Positions 51,128-60,513 of a stretch of DNA of 64,000 nt are shown piece after piece. The translations under genes were made by a program, and so were the position numbers. The notes under the pieces are model-generated. The model was not told where the DNA came from. It did no database searches and worked only from the letters and a program-made list of their open reading frames with translations. This stretch comes from Paraburkholderia silvatlantica (GTDB lineage: Bacteria > Pseudomonadota > Gammaproteobacteria > Burkholderiales > Burkholderiaceae): contig NZ_QEOL01000033.1 of the NCBI RefSeq assembly GCF_003096715.1, positions 1-64,000 of the forward strand, read 5' to 3'. Every line of letters begins with the position of its first letter. Position 1 is the first letter of the stretch.

Positions 51128-52432
51128 ATGAAACGTCGCAGTCTGCTGAAACTCGGGACGATGTCGGGCGCACTCGCGGCTGCGGGGCGCATTCCGCTCG
51201 CGCACGCGGACACCGGCAGCGGGCCGATCAAGGTCGGCATCCTCCATTCGCTCTCAGGCACGATGGCCATTTCGGAGACCTCACTGAAAGACACCGCGTT
51301 GATGACGATTGCCGACATCAACAAGAACGGCGGCGTGATGGGGCGTCAGATCCAGCCCGTGGTGGTCGATCCAGCCTCGAACTGGCCGCTGTTCGCCGAA
51401 AAGGCGCGCCAGCTTCTCACGCAGGACAAGGTGGCGTGCGTGTTCGGCTGCTGGACCTCGGTGTCGCGCAAGTCGGTGCTCCCGGTGTTCGAGGAGCTCA
51501 ACGGCCTGCTCTACTACCCGGTGCAATATGAAGGGGAAGAGATGTCGCGCAACGTCTTCTACACGGGTGCGGCGCCCAACCAGCAGGCCATTCCCGCGGT
51601 GGAATACCTGATGAGCGCCGAAGGCGGCGGCGCGAAGCGCTTCTTCCTGCTCGGCACCGACTATGTGTATCCGCGCACGACCAACAAGATCCTGCGCGCC
51701 TTCCTGCACTCGAAGGGCGTGAAGGACAGCGATATTCAGGAGGTCTACACGCCGTTCGGCCATAGCGACTATCAGACCATCGTCGCGAACATCAAGACGT
51801 TCTCGCAAGGCGGCAAGACCACGGTCGTCTCGACCATCAACGGCGACTCGAACGTGCCGTTCTACAAGGAGCTGGGCAACCAGGGCATCAAGGCGACCGA
51901 CGTGCCCGTGGTCGCGTTCTCGGTGGGCGAGGAAGAGCTGCGCGGCATCGACACGAAGCCGCTCGTGGGACACCTCGCGGCGTGGAATTACTTCATGTCG
52001 GTGAAAGGCCCGAACAACACGAAGTTCAAGGAACAGTTCGAAGCCTGGGTGCAGGCGAACAACCTGCCCGGCGGAGCCAAACGCGTGACCAACGACCCGA
52101 TGGAAGCGACTTTCGTCGGCATCCACATGTGGAAGCAGGCCGTGGAAAAGGCGAAGAGCACCGACGTCGACAAGGTGCGCGTGGCCATGATCGGTCAGAC
52201 CGTGGCGGCGCCCTCGGGCTTCACGCTCACGATGGACGGCAACCACCACCTGCACAAGCCGGTGATGATCGGCGAGATCCGCGGCGACGGCCAGTTCAAC
52301 GTCGTCTGGAAGACGAAGACCGCGATTCGCGCGCAGCCGTGGAGCCCGTACATCGCCGGCAACGAAGGCAAGCCCGACGTGGTCACGTCGACCACGCTGC
52401 CCGCCTTCCTGCGCCGCTCGCGCGTGGCCTGA
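51128..52432 (+). CDS. urtA: Urea ABC transporter substrate-binding protein
   Basis: 434-residue periplasmic urea receptor. The N-terminus MKRRSLLKLG is a twin-arginine-like signal, with cleavage near AHAD (residue 28). The mature domain starts PIKVGILHSLSGTMAISE and includes the UrtA hallmark FGCWTSVSRKSVLPVFE and LLYYPVQYEG. It is first gene of urtABCDE, behind a sigma-54 promoter. Confidence 0.97.
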   Translation: MKRRSLLKLGTMSGALAAAGRIPLAHADTGSGPIKVGILHSLSGTMAISETSLKDTALMTIADINKNGGVMGRQIQPVVVDPASNWPLFAEKARQLLTQDKVACVFGCWTSVSRKSVLPVFEELNGLLYYPVQYEGEEMSRNVFYTGAAPNQQAIPAVEYLMSAEGGGAKRFFLLGTDYVYPRTTNKILRAFLHSKGVKDSDIQEVYTPFGHSDYQTIVANIKTFSQGGKTTVVSTINGDSNVPFYKELGNQGIKATDVPVVAFSVGEEELRGIDTKPLVGHLAAWNYFMSVKGPNNTKFKEQFEAWVQANNLPGGAKRVTNDPMEATFVGIHMWKQAVEKAKSTDVDKVRVAMIGQTVAAPSGFTLTMDGNHHLHKPVMIGEIRGDGQFNVVWKTKTAIRAQPWSPYIAGNEGKPDVVTSTTLPAFLRRSRVA

Positions 52433-52544
52433 CGTTGTCTTCGTGAGCGCCGCGCCGCAAGGTGGCGCGCGCTCGCGCGCCCTGTCTACGGGCCGCGGCG
52501 TAACGGGCAGGCCGTTGCCGCGGTCCGCACCCAAAGAACCCATC

Positions 52545-54194
52545 ATGGCTCTCTCACTCCCGAGGTACGCGCGCGCGGGCTTGCGCCACGCGCTCGCCGC
52601 GGCGGCGCTCTTCACAATGCTATCCACGACCGCGCACGCACTCGATGCGGCCGACGTCGCGCCGCTTGCCGGCGACGACTTCGATGCGAAATCCGCGGCC
52701 ATCGACAAGCTCATCGCCACGCACGACGCCGCTTCGCTTGCGCTCCTGAAAGCGCTCGCCGACGACAACGTCACGGCAACCGATGCCGGCGAAGTGCTCG
52801 TGCAGGATGGCGCGGATGGACAAAGCGCACGCGACGCAGCAACGGGCAAACCCGTCGCCGCAAACGTCGCAGCGAGCGCGCAGCCCATCACGCTGAACAA
52901 CCTCCTGCGCTCGAAGGTGGCGGGCGCCGTCTCGGGCCTGCAACTCGCCTCGCCCAACCTGGAAACGCGGCGCGCGGCCATTACCGAATTGCTGAAAAAT
53001 CCCGACCCGGCCATGAAGCCGATGATCGACGCCGCGCGCGCGAAGGAAACCGACCCGGCGCTCAGGCGCCGTCTCGACACGCTCTGGGCGATGACCGCGC
53101 TGCACAACCCGAACCCGGCCACGCGCCTCGAAGCGGCGAAGCTCGTCGCGGCGCGCCACGACCTCGACATGTACGAACTGCTGCGTCCGCTCGTTGCGAA
53201 AAATGCGGGCGGCGCGTACAGCGAGCCCGATGCCGACGTGCGCGCCGCAGCACAACAAGGCATCGACGCGCTCGACGCCATCCAGCGCCGCAGCGAGATC
53301 GCCGGCACGCTGTTCGCGGGCCTGTCTCTTGGCAGCGTGCTGCTGCTCGCGGCGCTCGGCCTCGCCATCACCTATGGGCTCATCGGCGTCATCAACATGG
53401 CGCACGGCGAGTTCCTCATGATCGGTGCGTACGCAACCTATGTCGTGCAAACGCTCGTGCAGCGCTACGCGCCCGGCGCGTTCGACTGGTATCCGCTCTT
53501 CGCGATTCCCGCTTCGTTCGTCGCCGCTGCGCTCGTGGGCGCGGTGATCGAGCGGCTCGTGATCCGCCACCTCTACGGCCGCCCGCTCGAGACGCTGCTC
53601 ACCACGTTCGGCATCAGCCTCATCCTCATTCAGGCCACGCGCATGATTTTCGGCGCGCAGAACGTGCAGGTCGAAAACCCTTCGTGGATGAGCGGCGGCG
53701 TGAGCGTCATGCCCAGCCTCATCCTGCCGTACAACCGCCTCGCGATCCTCGCGTTCTCGCTGATCGTGGTGGGCGTTGCGTGGACCGTGCTCACGAAGAC
53801 GCGTCTTGGCCTGTTCGTGCGCGCCGTCACGCAAAACCGCCGCATGGCCGCCTGCGTGGGCGTGCGCACCGCGCGCGTGGATGCATGGGCCTTCGCGTTC
53901 GGCGCGGGCGTCGCGGGCCTCGGCGGCTGTGCGCTCTCGCAGATCGGCAACGTGGGCCCCGATCTCGGCCAGAGCTACATCATCGACTCGTTCATGGCCG
54001 TGGTGCTGGGCGGAGTCGGGCAGATCGCGGGCACCGTGATCGGCGGCTTCGGTCTCGGGCTCGTCTCCAAGGCGATCGAGCCGTTCTGGGGCGCCGTGCT
54101 CGCGAAGATCGCCGTGCTCGTGCTGATCGTGCTCTTCATCCAGAAGCGTCCGCAGGGGCTGTTCGCCCTCAAGGGCCGCAGCGCGGAGGCATGA
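52545..54194 (+). CDS. urtB: Urea ABC transporter permease UrtB
   Basis: 549-residue permease. An N-terminal signal/anchor helix (residues 12-33) and an alpha-helical HEAT-like region of about 220 residues precede the LivH-type membrane domain, which starts near residue 260 (LFAGLSLGSVLLLAALGLAITYGLIGVINMAHGEF). This long form is usual for UrtB. ATG at 52545 is chosen since the in-frame upstream extension is unlike the family. Overall membrane topology fits an importer half. Confidence 0.95.
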   Translation: MALSLPRYARAGLRHALAAAALFTMLSTTAHALDAADVAPLAGDDFDAKSAAIDKLIATHDAASLALLKALADDNVTATDAGEVLVQDGADGQSARDAATGKPVAANVAASAQPITLNNLLRSKVAGAVSGLQLASPNLETRRAAITELLKNPDPAMKPMIDAARAKETDPALRRRLDTLWAMTALHNPNPATRLEAAKLVAARHDLDMYELLRPLVAKNAGGAYSEPDADVRAAAQQGIDALDAIQRRSEIAGTLFAGLSLGSVLLLAALGLAITYGLIGVINMAHGEFLMIGAYATYVVQTLVQRYAPGAFDWYPLFAIPASFVAAALVGAVIERLVIRHLYGRPLETLLTTFGISLILIQATRMIFGAQNVQVENPSWMSGGVSVMPSLILPYNRLAILAFSLIVVGVAWTVLTKTRLGLFVRAVTQNRRMAACVGVRTARVDAWAFAFGAGVAGLGGCALSQIGNVGPDLGQSYIIDSFMAVVLGGVGQIAGTVIGGFGLGLVSKAIEPFWGAVLAKIAVLVLIVLFIQKRPQGLFALKGRSAEA

Positions 54195-54195
54195 C

Positions 54196-55401
54196 ATGAC
54201 GAGCGTCACTTCCCCTTCCACGCGTCACTCGCCAGGCCCCTCGCGCGCTCCGGGCGACGGCGCCGAAACGTTCGCGCTCGGCTTGCCCGCGCGGCCGGCC
54301 CTGCTCTCGCCGCGCGCCTGGCTCGCGCTCATCGTGCTGATCCTCGTGACCGGCGTGGGCGTGCCGCTTTGCGCGCTGGTGCTGCCGCAATCGAGCGCGC
54401 TGCATCTTTCCGCCTATGCGATGACGCTCGTCGGCAAGCTCATGTGCTACGCGATCGCCGCGCTCGCGCTCGATCTCGTGTGGGGCTATTGCGGCATCCT
54501 GAGCCTCGGTCACGGTCTCTTCTTCGCGCTGGGCGGCTACGCCATCGGCATGTACCTCATGCGCGAGATCGGTCACGACGGCAAGTACGGCAGCGACCTG
54601 CCCGACTTCATGGTGTTTCTCGACTGGCATGCGCTGCCGTGGTACTGGCAAGGCACGGAGCACCTCGGGTATGCGCTCCTGCTCGTCGTGCTCGTGCCCG
54701 CCGTGGTCGCCTGGGTATTCGGCTTCTTCACGTTCCGCTCGCGCGTGAAAGGCGTGTATCTCTCGATCATCACGCAGGCCATGACGTTCGCCGCGATGCT
54801 GCTTTTCTACCGCAACGAAACCGGCTTCGGCGGCAACAACGGCTTCACCGACTTCAAGCGCATCGCGGGCATGCCGATCACGCATCCGGGCACGCGCACC
54901 GTGCTGTTCCTGCTCACGTTCGCCGTGCTCGTGCTCGCGTTTCTCGGCGCGCGGGCCATCGTCACCTCGAAGCTCGGGCGCGTCGTGACCGCCGTGCGCG
55001 ACGGCGAAACGCGCCTCATGTTTCTCGGCTACAGCCCGCTTGGCTACAAGCTCTTCGTGTGGACGGTATCGGCCATGCTGTGCGGCGTCGCGGGCGCGCT
55101 CTACGTGCCGCAGGTCGGCATCATCAACCCGAGCGAGATGTCGCCGGGCAACTCGATCGAAATGGCGATCTGGGTGGCCGTGGGCGGACGCGGTACGCTC
55201 ATCGGGCCGATCATCGGCGCGTTTGCCGTGAATGGCGCAAAGAGCTTCTTCACCGCGCATTTCGCCGAGTACTGGCTGTTCTTCCTCGGCCTGATGTTCG
55301 TGCTCGTGCCGCTTCTGCTGCCCAACGGCATCATGGGACTCATCGAACTCATCCGGAACCGGATCACCAGCGGGTTCCCCACGCGGAGCGAACGCCCATG
55401 A
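54196..55401 (+). CDS. urtC: Urea ABC transporter permease UrtC
   Basis: 401-residue LivM-type permease with about ten helices and a 40-residue hydrophilic N-terminus. Conserved segments are YCGILSLGHGLFFALGGYAIGMYL and NPSEMSPGNSIEMAIWVAVGGRGTLIG, typical of UrtC. A GGAGG ribosome site at 54185-54189 precedes the start; urtD overlaps its stop by 4 bases. Confidence 0.96.
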   Translation: MTSVTSPSTRHSPGPSRAPGDGAETFALGLPARPALLSPRAWLALIVLILVTGVGVPLCALVLPQSSALHLSAYAMTLVGKLMCYAIAALALDLVWGYCGILSLGHGLFFALGGYAIGMYLMREIGHDGKYGSDLPDFMVFLDWHALPWYWQGTEHLGYALLLVVLVPAVVAWVFGFFTFRSRVKGVYLSIITQAMTFAAMLLFYRNETGFGGNNGFTDFKRIAGMPITHPGTRTVLFLLTFAVLVLAFLGARAIVTSKLGRVVTAVRDGETRLMFLGYSPLGYKLFVWTVSAMLCGVAGALYVPQVGIINPSEMSPGNSIEMAIWVAVGGRGTLIGPIIGAFAVNGAKSFFTAHFAEYWLFFLGLMFVLVPLLLPNGIMGLIELIRNRITSGFPTRSERP

Positions 55402-56279
55402 ACGGACATAGCGTAATCAGCGACCCGCTCAACCACAACCCCTTCGACGATGCCCTCAGGCAGGACGAGATGGCCCTCTCCGGCGTGGCGGATCTCGGGC
55501 ACGTGGTCGAACCCGGCGCGATCGATACCTCGCACGGCACGATCCTCTATCTGGAAGACGTGACCGTGAGCTTCGACGGCTTTCGCGCACTCAACAAGCT
55601 TTCGCTCGTGATCGACGTGGGCGAGCTGCGCTGCGTGATCGGCCCGAACGGCGCGGGCAAGACCACGATGATGGATGTCATCACTGGCAAGACCGCGCCC
55701 GATTCGGGCAAGGTGTTCCTCGGCCAGACGCTCGACCTCACGCGCATGAACGAGCCGGCCATTGCGCGCGCGGGCATTGGCCGCAAGTTCCAGAAGCCCA
55801 CGGTGTTCGAGCAGCATCCAGTGTGGGAGAACCTCGAACTCGCGATGAAGGCCGACAAGGGCTGGTTTGCCACGCTGCGGGCGCGCCTCGCGCGCGAGGC
55901 GCAGGGGAAGATCGAGGAGACGCTCGAGGTGATTCGCCTCGAGAGCGACGCGCGACGCCTCGCCGGCGAGCTATCGCACGGGCAGAAGCAGCGGCTCGAA
56001 ATCGGCATGCTGCTCATGCAGAAGCCGCAACTGCTGCTGCTCGACGAGCCCGCAGCCGGCATGACCGACGACGAAACCATGGAGCTTGCGACGCTCCTGA
56101 ACCGATTGCGCGGCACCTGCTCGATGATGGTGGTCGAGCACGACATGGAGTTCGTCGCGGCGCTCGCGGGCGAAACGGGCCGTGTGACGGTGATGGCCGA
56201 AGGCAGCGTGCTCGCGCACGGCACGCTCGACGAAGTCAAGCGCGACGAAACGGTGATCGAATCGTATCTGGGCCGCTAG
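55398..56279 (+). CDS. urtD: Urea ABC transporter ATP-binding protein UrtD
   Basis: 293-residue ATPase with Walker A GPNGAGKTT, signature LSHGQKQRLEIGM, Walker B LLLLDEPAAGM and switch His in VVEHDMEF. The N-terminal 45 residues are an extension seen in several UrtD proteins. It pairs with UrtE to drive uptake. Confidence 0.96.
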   Translation: MNGHSVISDPLNHNPFDDALRQDEMALSGVADLGHVVEPGAIDTSHGTILYLEDVTVSFDGFRALNKLSLVIDVGELRCVIGPNGAGKTTMMDVITGKTAPDSGKVFLGQTLDLTRMNEPAIARAGIGRKFQKPTVFEQHPVWENLELAMKADKGWFATLRARLAREAQGKIEETLEVIRLESDARRLAGELSHGQKQRLEIGMLLMQKPQLLLLDEPAAGMTDDETMELATLLNRLRGTCSMMVVEHDMEFVAALAGETGRVTVMAEGSVLAHGTLDEVKRDETVIESYLGR

Positions 56280-56301
56280 GGCAATATCGACATTATCAGC
56301 C

Positions 56302-56997
56302 ATGCTAACTATCGAATCGCTGAACCAGTACTACGGCGGCAGCCACATCCTGCGCAATGTCTCGATGACGGTGCCCGAGGGCGAACTCACCGTGCTGCTC
56401 GGGCGCAACGGCGTGGGCAAGACCACGCTGCTGCGCTGCCTCATGGGGGTCGTTCCGACCAGGAACGGCTCGATCGCCTGGCGCGGCGAAGCGCTCACGA
56501 AGCTGCCCACGCATGCGCGGGTGGCGCACGGCCTCGCTTACGTGCCGCAGGGGCGCGATATCTTTCCGCGCTTGAGCGTCGAAGAGAATCTGCTGGTGGG
56601 CGCGGCGAGCAGGAAGCGCATGCCGTCGAGTGTGCCCGCGCATATCTACGAACTCTTTCCCGTGCTCAAGGACATGAAGGCACGGCGTGGCGGCGACCTC
56701 TCGGGCGGCCAGCAGCAGCAGCTCGCCATCGGCCGCGCGCTGATGAGCGATCCGCAGTTGCTCATTCTCGATGAGCCTACCGAAGGCATCCAGCCTTCGA
56801 TCATCCAGGATATCGGCCGCACGCTGCGCAGGCTCGTGGAAGAGATGCACATGACGGTGCTGCTGGTCGAGCAGTACTACGACTTCGCCAAGGCCATCGC
56901 GGACCGCTACTGGGTGATGAGCCGCGGCGAAATCGTGGCGGGTGGTGCCGGCGCAAGCATGGATGCGGATGGGGTGCGGGAGTTGATCGCGGTTTAA
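56302..56997 (+). CDS. urtE: Urea ABC transporter ATP-binding protein UrtE
   Basis: 231-residue LivF-type ATPase with GRNGVGKTT, LSGGQQQQLAIGRAL, LLILDEPTEGIQPSI and LLVEQYYDFA. It ends the urt operon. No urease or urea carboxylase genes follow inside the window. Confidence 0.96.
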   Translation: MLTIESLNQYYGGSHILRNVSMTVPEGELTVLLGRNGVGKTTLLRCLMGVVPTRNGSIAWRGEALTKLPTHARVAHGLAYVPQGRDIFPRLSVEENLLVGAASRKRMPSSVPAHIYELFPVLKDMKARRGGDLSGGQQQQLAIGRALMSDPQLLILDEPTEGIQPSIIQDIGRTLRRLVEEMHMTVLLVEQYYDFAKAIADRYWVMSRGEIVAGGAGASMDADGVRELIAV

Positions 56998-56999
56998 CG

Positions 57000-57552
57000 G
57001 GACATCAGGGTCGGCTCGCATTTGGGAATATGTGTTTGCACAAGGGTTATCCATCCGGCTCTACCGCGTTGCCGCCACTGCGGATGGCCTGTGTAGCGGC
57101 CTTTGAGGCGATTCCCGCCGGTGCGGCCTGCCGGGCAAAGGCACGCTCAAGGACCAGCCACTTCACGTGAACACCGTACTCGCGCCCCCCGCCGCTCTGC
57201 GCTGCGGTAACGGGCGGACAACGCCCGTGCTCGCAATGCTCCCAGACATCCTGCTACCGATGGGGCCTGGAATGCGGCGTGCTATTTCTGGAGGCGTGAC
57301 CGGGTCAGATCCGGCAATAGCAACCGTGCTGCTGTCTTCGACCTTGATCGCAGCAGCCGTCGCACCACCATCGGGTTCGGGCACCAGGTCTACGGAGGTC
57401 TCTGGCAGGCTTCGCGCGTCTTCTGGCCCGGACACTCGACACAGACATCCGTTATGTCGAGCGATATCGATCGCGTCGCCCCGCCACTCTGCAGAAAACC
57501 ATGGAATGCCGTGTTCGTCACGAACGCCGTCTGAAAGGCGAGCCTGATACGT
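57000..57552. other. Intergenic and degenerate stretch after urtE
   Basis: About 550 bases without a supportable gene. Short open frames on both strands have no recognisable motif and no ribosome sites. It probably holds the urt transcript end and decayed mobile DNA adjoining the IS3 remnant. Confidence 0.4.
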
Positions 57553-58076
57553 TCATCGCTCAGGCGCCATCCCAACGGGCGTAGGCATTCTCGCCAGGCC
57601 CTGCCCGGGCGCACTCCAATGCACTCTCACCTTAAGCCCGACTCGGTCAGGCGAGCTTTTACGCGAAATAGCAATGGGGCTTGGCTTTTCTGGGTGGTCG
57701 AGGATACGAGAGTGCGGGCTGTATGAAGCATCGTTTCTGGTGGATGAGCGCCAGCGTCGTGGCGAGGCCGTCCAGACAGTGGCGCATGCGCGCAGACCTG
57801 CCATGTGTGCCCGGATTTCATCGAGCAGGCGTGTGTCGTCGGGCATCCGTGCGCGGCGGTCATCCTGCCAGCCAGCTTCACGAACCTGCTTCACCACCAC
57901 ACCAGAGCGCGCCACGCCGAGAACTTCGCAGACCGTTTTCAATGGTCGTCCCCCGGCAGCAAGGGCGAGCACTCAATCAGGTTTTTTGAGCGGCCCCATT
58001 CGACTGCCTCGCGGAGAATCTCGTTCTCCGTCGTTTTTTCCCGAGCAGCCGTTGCAGTTCCTTGATTTCCTTGATC
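57553..58076 (-). pseudogene. Degraded IS3-family transposase (orfA end and orfB start)
   Basis: Reading the minus strand from 58076, one frame gives IKEIKELQRLLGKK. After a one-base shift at an A6 run it continues TENEILREAVEWGRSKNLIE to a stop, which is the C-terminus of an IS3 orfA. The overlapping next frame gives GRPLKTVCEVLGVARSGVVV and LLDEIRAHMAGLR, the start of orfB. After that the integrase domain is unrecognisable. The element is truncated on both sides and inactive. Confidence 0.75.
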
Positions 58077-58316
58077 CCCCTGCGGCAGATAGCCGTGAAT
58101 CGGATCGTGCGCGCTCGTCTGGTCCGTCACGCAGTCGGGCGTGATGTTGCGCTCGACCAGTTGCTCGAACACATCCGCGGCATTGCCGAGCAGGCCGATC
58201 GATACCGGCTGGCCGCTCTTTTTCGCCGCTTCGCGCATGGCGAGCGCCTCGTCCAGCGTCTTGGCCTTCTTGTCAACGTAGCGCGTCTTCAGGCGGAAGT
58301 CGATTCGCGACTCGTC
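58077..58316 (-). pseudogene. hutU: Fragment of urocanate hydratase
   Basis: About 80 codons on the minus strand read RLKTRYVDKKAKTLDEALAM, then PVSIGLLGNAADVFEQLVER and VTDQTSAHDPIHGYLPQG. These are highly conserved internal segments of urocanase (histidine degradation, about 560 residues). Neither the N-terminal part nor the NAD-binding C-terminal half is present. The fragment is flanked directly by an IS3 remnant and an IS21 fragment, so it was probably stranded by IS-mediated deletion or recombination. Confidence 0.85.
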
Positions 58317-58319
58317 GCA

Positions 58320-58961
58320 TTGCCGGCGCGCAACTTCGAATACTTCACCGACAAGATCTATACGGTCTGCGACGACACGTGCGTTCGGGTGGACCACAGC
58401 AGCTACGCAGCCCGACCGGCTTCCATCGGCAGCCAGGTGCTGGTGCGTAAATTTGCCCGTCGCCTGGAAATCCGCAATCTCCAGACACAGGCCTTGCTGC
58501 GCACCCACATTCTTGCCGAGAGGCCGGGAACGGTGGTACTGCCGCAGGACGAGCGTCCGTTCAATCCCTCCCGCGAAATGCGCCGCATCCTCGCGCAGGC
58601 CAGGACGATCGGGCCGTTGGCCGAGCGCCTGTGCCAGCATCTGTTCGACACCGAAGGCCGGGTCGGTCAGCGCAAGCTCTGGGGCATCGTTGGCCTGATC
58701 CGGCGCTACCCCCGCCGCCTGATCGAATCGGCCTGCGAGATCGCCATGAGAGAAGGCGTGCCCAGCTACAAGCACGTCAAGGCGCTAACCGAGCGTCTGC
58801 TGGAGCAGGCGCTGGCTGAACTGGACGCGCCCGTCCAGGGCGAACTGCCCTTGACCCAGGAACATCACCTCATCCGGGACGGCGACGACTACGTCGACCT
58901 GTTCACCCTCGGCGCCAAGCACAGCGCCGCCATGCCATCAACTCACGGAGATCTCTCTTGA
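58320..58961 (+). pseudogene. istA: IS21-family istA, C-terminal fragment
   Basis: About 213 codons matching the C-terminal third of an IS21 IstA transposase (ARNFEYFTDKIYTVCDDTCV, RLEIRNLQTQALLRTHILAE, GVPSYKHVKALTERLLEQAL, HHLIRDGDDY). The DNA-binding and DDE catalytic domains are missing; the left side abuts the hutU fragment. The stop overlaps the start region of istB, as in intact IS21 elements. Confidence 0.85.
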
Positions 58962-58963
58962 GC

Positions 58964-59495
58964 ATGAGCCTTGCCGAAATCGATCGCGCGCTGCGCGAAC
59001 TTCGCCTGTCGGGCATCAGCGCGACACTCGAAACCCGGGTACTGCAGGCCCAGGCCAGCCAGCAGCCGTTCCTCGAAACCTTCTCCATGATTCTGCAGGA
59101 CGAGCTCGATCGCCGCCAATCCCGGCTGCTCGAGCGGCGATTCCAGCAGTCCGGGCTGGACGAGCGCAAAACCCTGACCGACTTCGACTGGTCCTTCAAT
59201 CCCAAAGTACCCCGTCAAGCCTGCTTCGAGCTACACACCTTGAAATTCGTCGCCGACAGCGACAACGCGCTGCTGATCGGCAAACCCGGCACCGGCAAGA
59301 GCCACGTTGCGAAGGCCATCGCCTACAACGCCACCCTGCAGGGGATGAAGGTGCGCTACGTCGAGTCCGACACCGTGTTCGCCGGCTATGCCGTGGAAAC
59401 GCGTGCCGATCAGGACCGGTTGCTCAAGGCCCTCGTCGAGCCCGAACTCCTCGTGCTTGACGATCTGTTCCTCGCCAAACGCATTCCTGATGCCG
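58964..59495 (+). pseudogene. istB: IS21-family istB helper ATPase, truncated
   Basis: About 177 codons of an AAA+ IstB/DnaC-like helper with intact Walker A GKPGTGKSH and Walker B LLVLDDLF. Similarity stops after LAKRIPDAA, where the sequence changes to the reverse complement of an istA N-terminus. About 70 C-terminal residues are lost. Whether the stub is expressed is doubtful. A TTG six bases earlier is an alternative start. Confidence 0.82.
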
Positions 59496-59496
59496 C

Positions 59497-59748
59497 ACGC
59501 ACCATCGCGTACAGGCGGCTGGCTGTGAGCTTCGGGAACCTCTCCAGGGTCTGCCGGATAAACGGCAGATAAGGCTCGATCATGGTGGCGCGTGGCGGCA
59601 ATCCATGGCTGGGCAGACCTGCCTGGGCCAGCACACGCGAGACGGTCGTGTGATGCACATGCAGTTGCCGGGCGATAGTGCCGCAGCGCCACTTCTCTAC
59701 GTGATAGAGGCGCAGGATCTGGGCCTCCAGTTCGGCAGCAATGGTCAC
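59497..59748 (-). pseudogene. istA: IS21-family istA, N-terminal fragment (opposite orientation)
   Basis: On the minus strand MTIAAELEAQILRLYHVEKW, RCGTIARQLHVHHTTVSRVL and LTASRLYAMVR form the N-terminal helix-turn-helix region of an IstA, about 84 residues, then similarity ends abruptly at the junction with istB. It starts within the stop of the zinc-ribbon ORF (ATGA overlap). It faces the other IS21 fragment head to head. Confidence 0.8.
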
Positions 59749-60188
59749 GGCGGATCTCCGGAAGCGGATGATGGACGAATGCCCCGTCCCCGGCGGCGCA
59801 CGAAGCCGGTGCGCACAAACGGCGAGAGCAGACCACCGCAGCGCCGGCAGTGCAGTGCACGGGATGTCGCTGTTTGCGTAGCGACATTTGCCGGTGCAAC
59901 AGCGACATCGTTCGGGGGCGCTTGCAGTACATCATTCGCAGTGCGGGCAGGTGAACCCTGATGCGTCACGATTTGGTGACGGGCGCGGTGGCGACGGGCC
60001 CGGGCCGCATGGGCAAAGCGTCCGCGGCGGCTACGCTGGTAGCGTCGGCCGGCTTCGCGCTGGTTCTCGCGGCGCGATATGCGTGCGCACTGGACAGTGC
60101 AATAGCGCTGTCCGCGGTCGCAATGGCGACAGATAAAAACCTGTGCGCGGCAGCGCGCGCACAGGAACATACGGCCCGTAGCCTGCAT
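59745..60188 (-). CDS. IS21-associated small zinc-ribbon protein
   Basis: 147-residue basic protein starting MQATGRMFLCARCRAQVFIC. Paired cysteines CARC, CRHC and CTVQC form an N-terminal zinc ribbon. A basic region REAGRRYQRSRRGRFAHAARARR then VTHQGSP and a C-terminal CRRCGG complete it. Similar small proteins are encoded just upstream of istA in some IS21-like elements of Burkholderiales; I recall them but know of no assigned function. Translation is coupled to istA by a 4-base overlap. Another start is possible at 60170. Confidence 0.6.
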   Translation of the reverse strand: MQATGRMFLCARCRAQVFICRHCDRGQRYCTVQCARISRRENQREAGRRYQRSRRGRFAHAARARRHRARHQIVTHQGSPARTANDVLQAPPNDVAVAPANVATQTATSRALHCRRCGGLLSPFVRTGFVRRRGRGIRPSSASGDPP

Positions 60189-60513
60189 CGGCGGTCCCCG
60201 TGACGCGCCGAAGAAGCAAGGCAAGGAAATCGACGGAATCCGCGCGTGATGCCATACTTGGCACACACGCGTGCCCCTTGCCTGCCTGACGGCTACAAGG
60301 GGTGGAGTGTGGAGATGCGACGCCGGCCAACCGCCAAGTCAGATCGGCGTCGCATCTGTTGTTTCTTCTTCGGCGAACCGCCTTTCTAACACGCACCCAG
60401 GCCGGCTTGCCTCGACGCTGGGCGCGTCTGCACTCGCCCTACGGGCTCCTTCCGACGCACCCAGCGTCAACGACTATCTCCATCGCTGCCACTATCGCGA
60501 TTACGAGATCACG
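60189..60513. other. Outer part of the IS21 fragment and junction region
   Basis: No gene. It contains a perfect 13-bp inverted repeat, AGATGCGACGCCG at 60313-60325 and its complement at 60345-60357. This may belong to the terminal repeats of the IS21 element or be a stand-alone hairpin. The outer end of the element could not be placed. Confidence 0.4.

Noticed and set aside
57167..57547. Plus-strand 126-codon frame after urtE
   Set aside because: No ribosome site, no motif, and an equally long frame opposite it; treated as non-coding.
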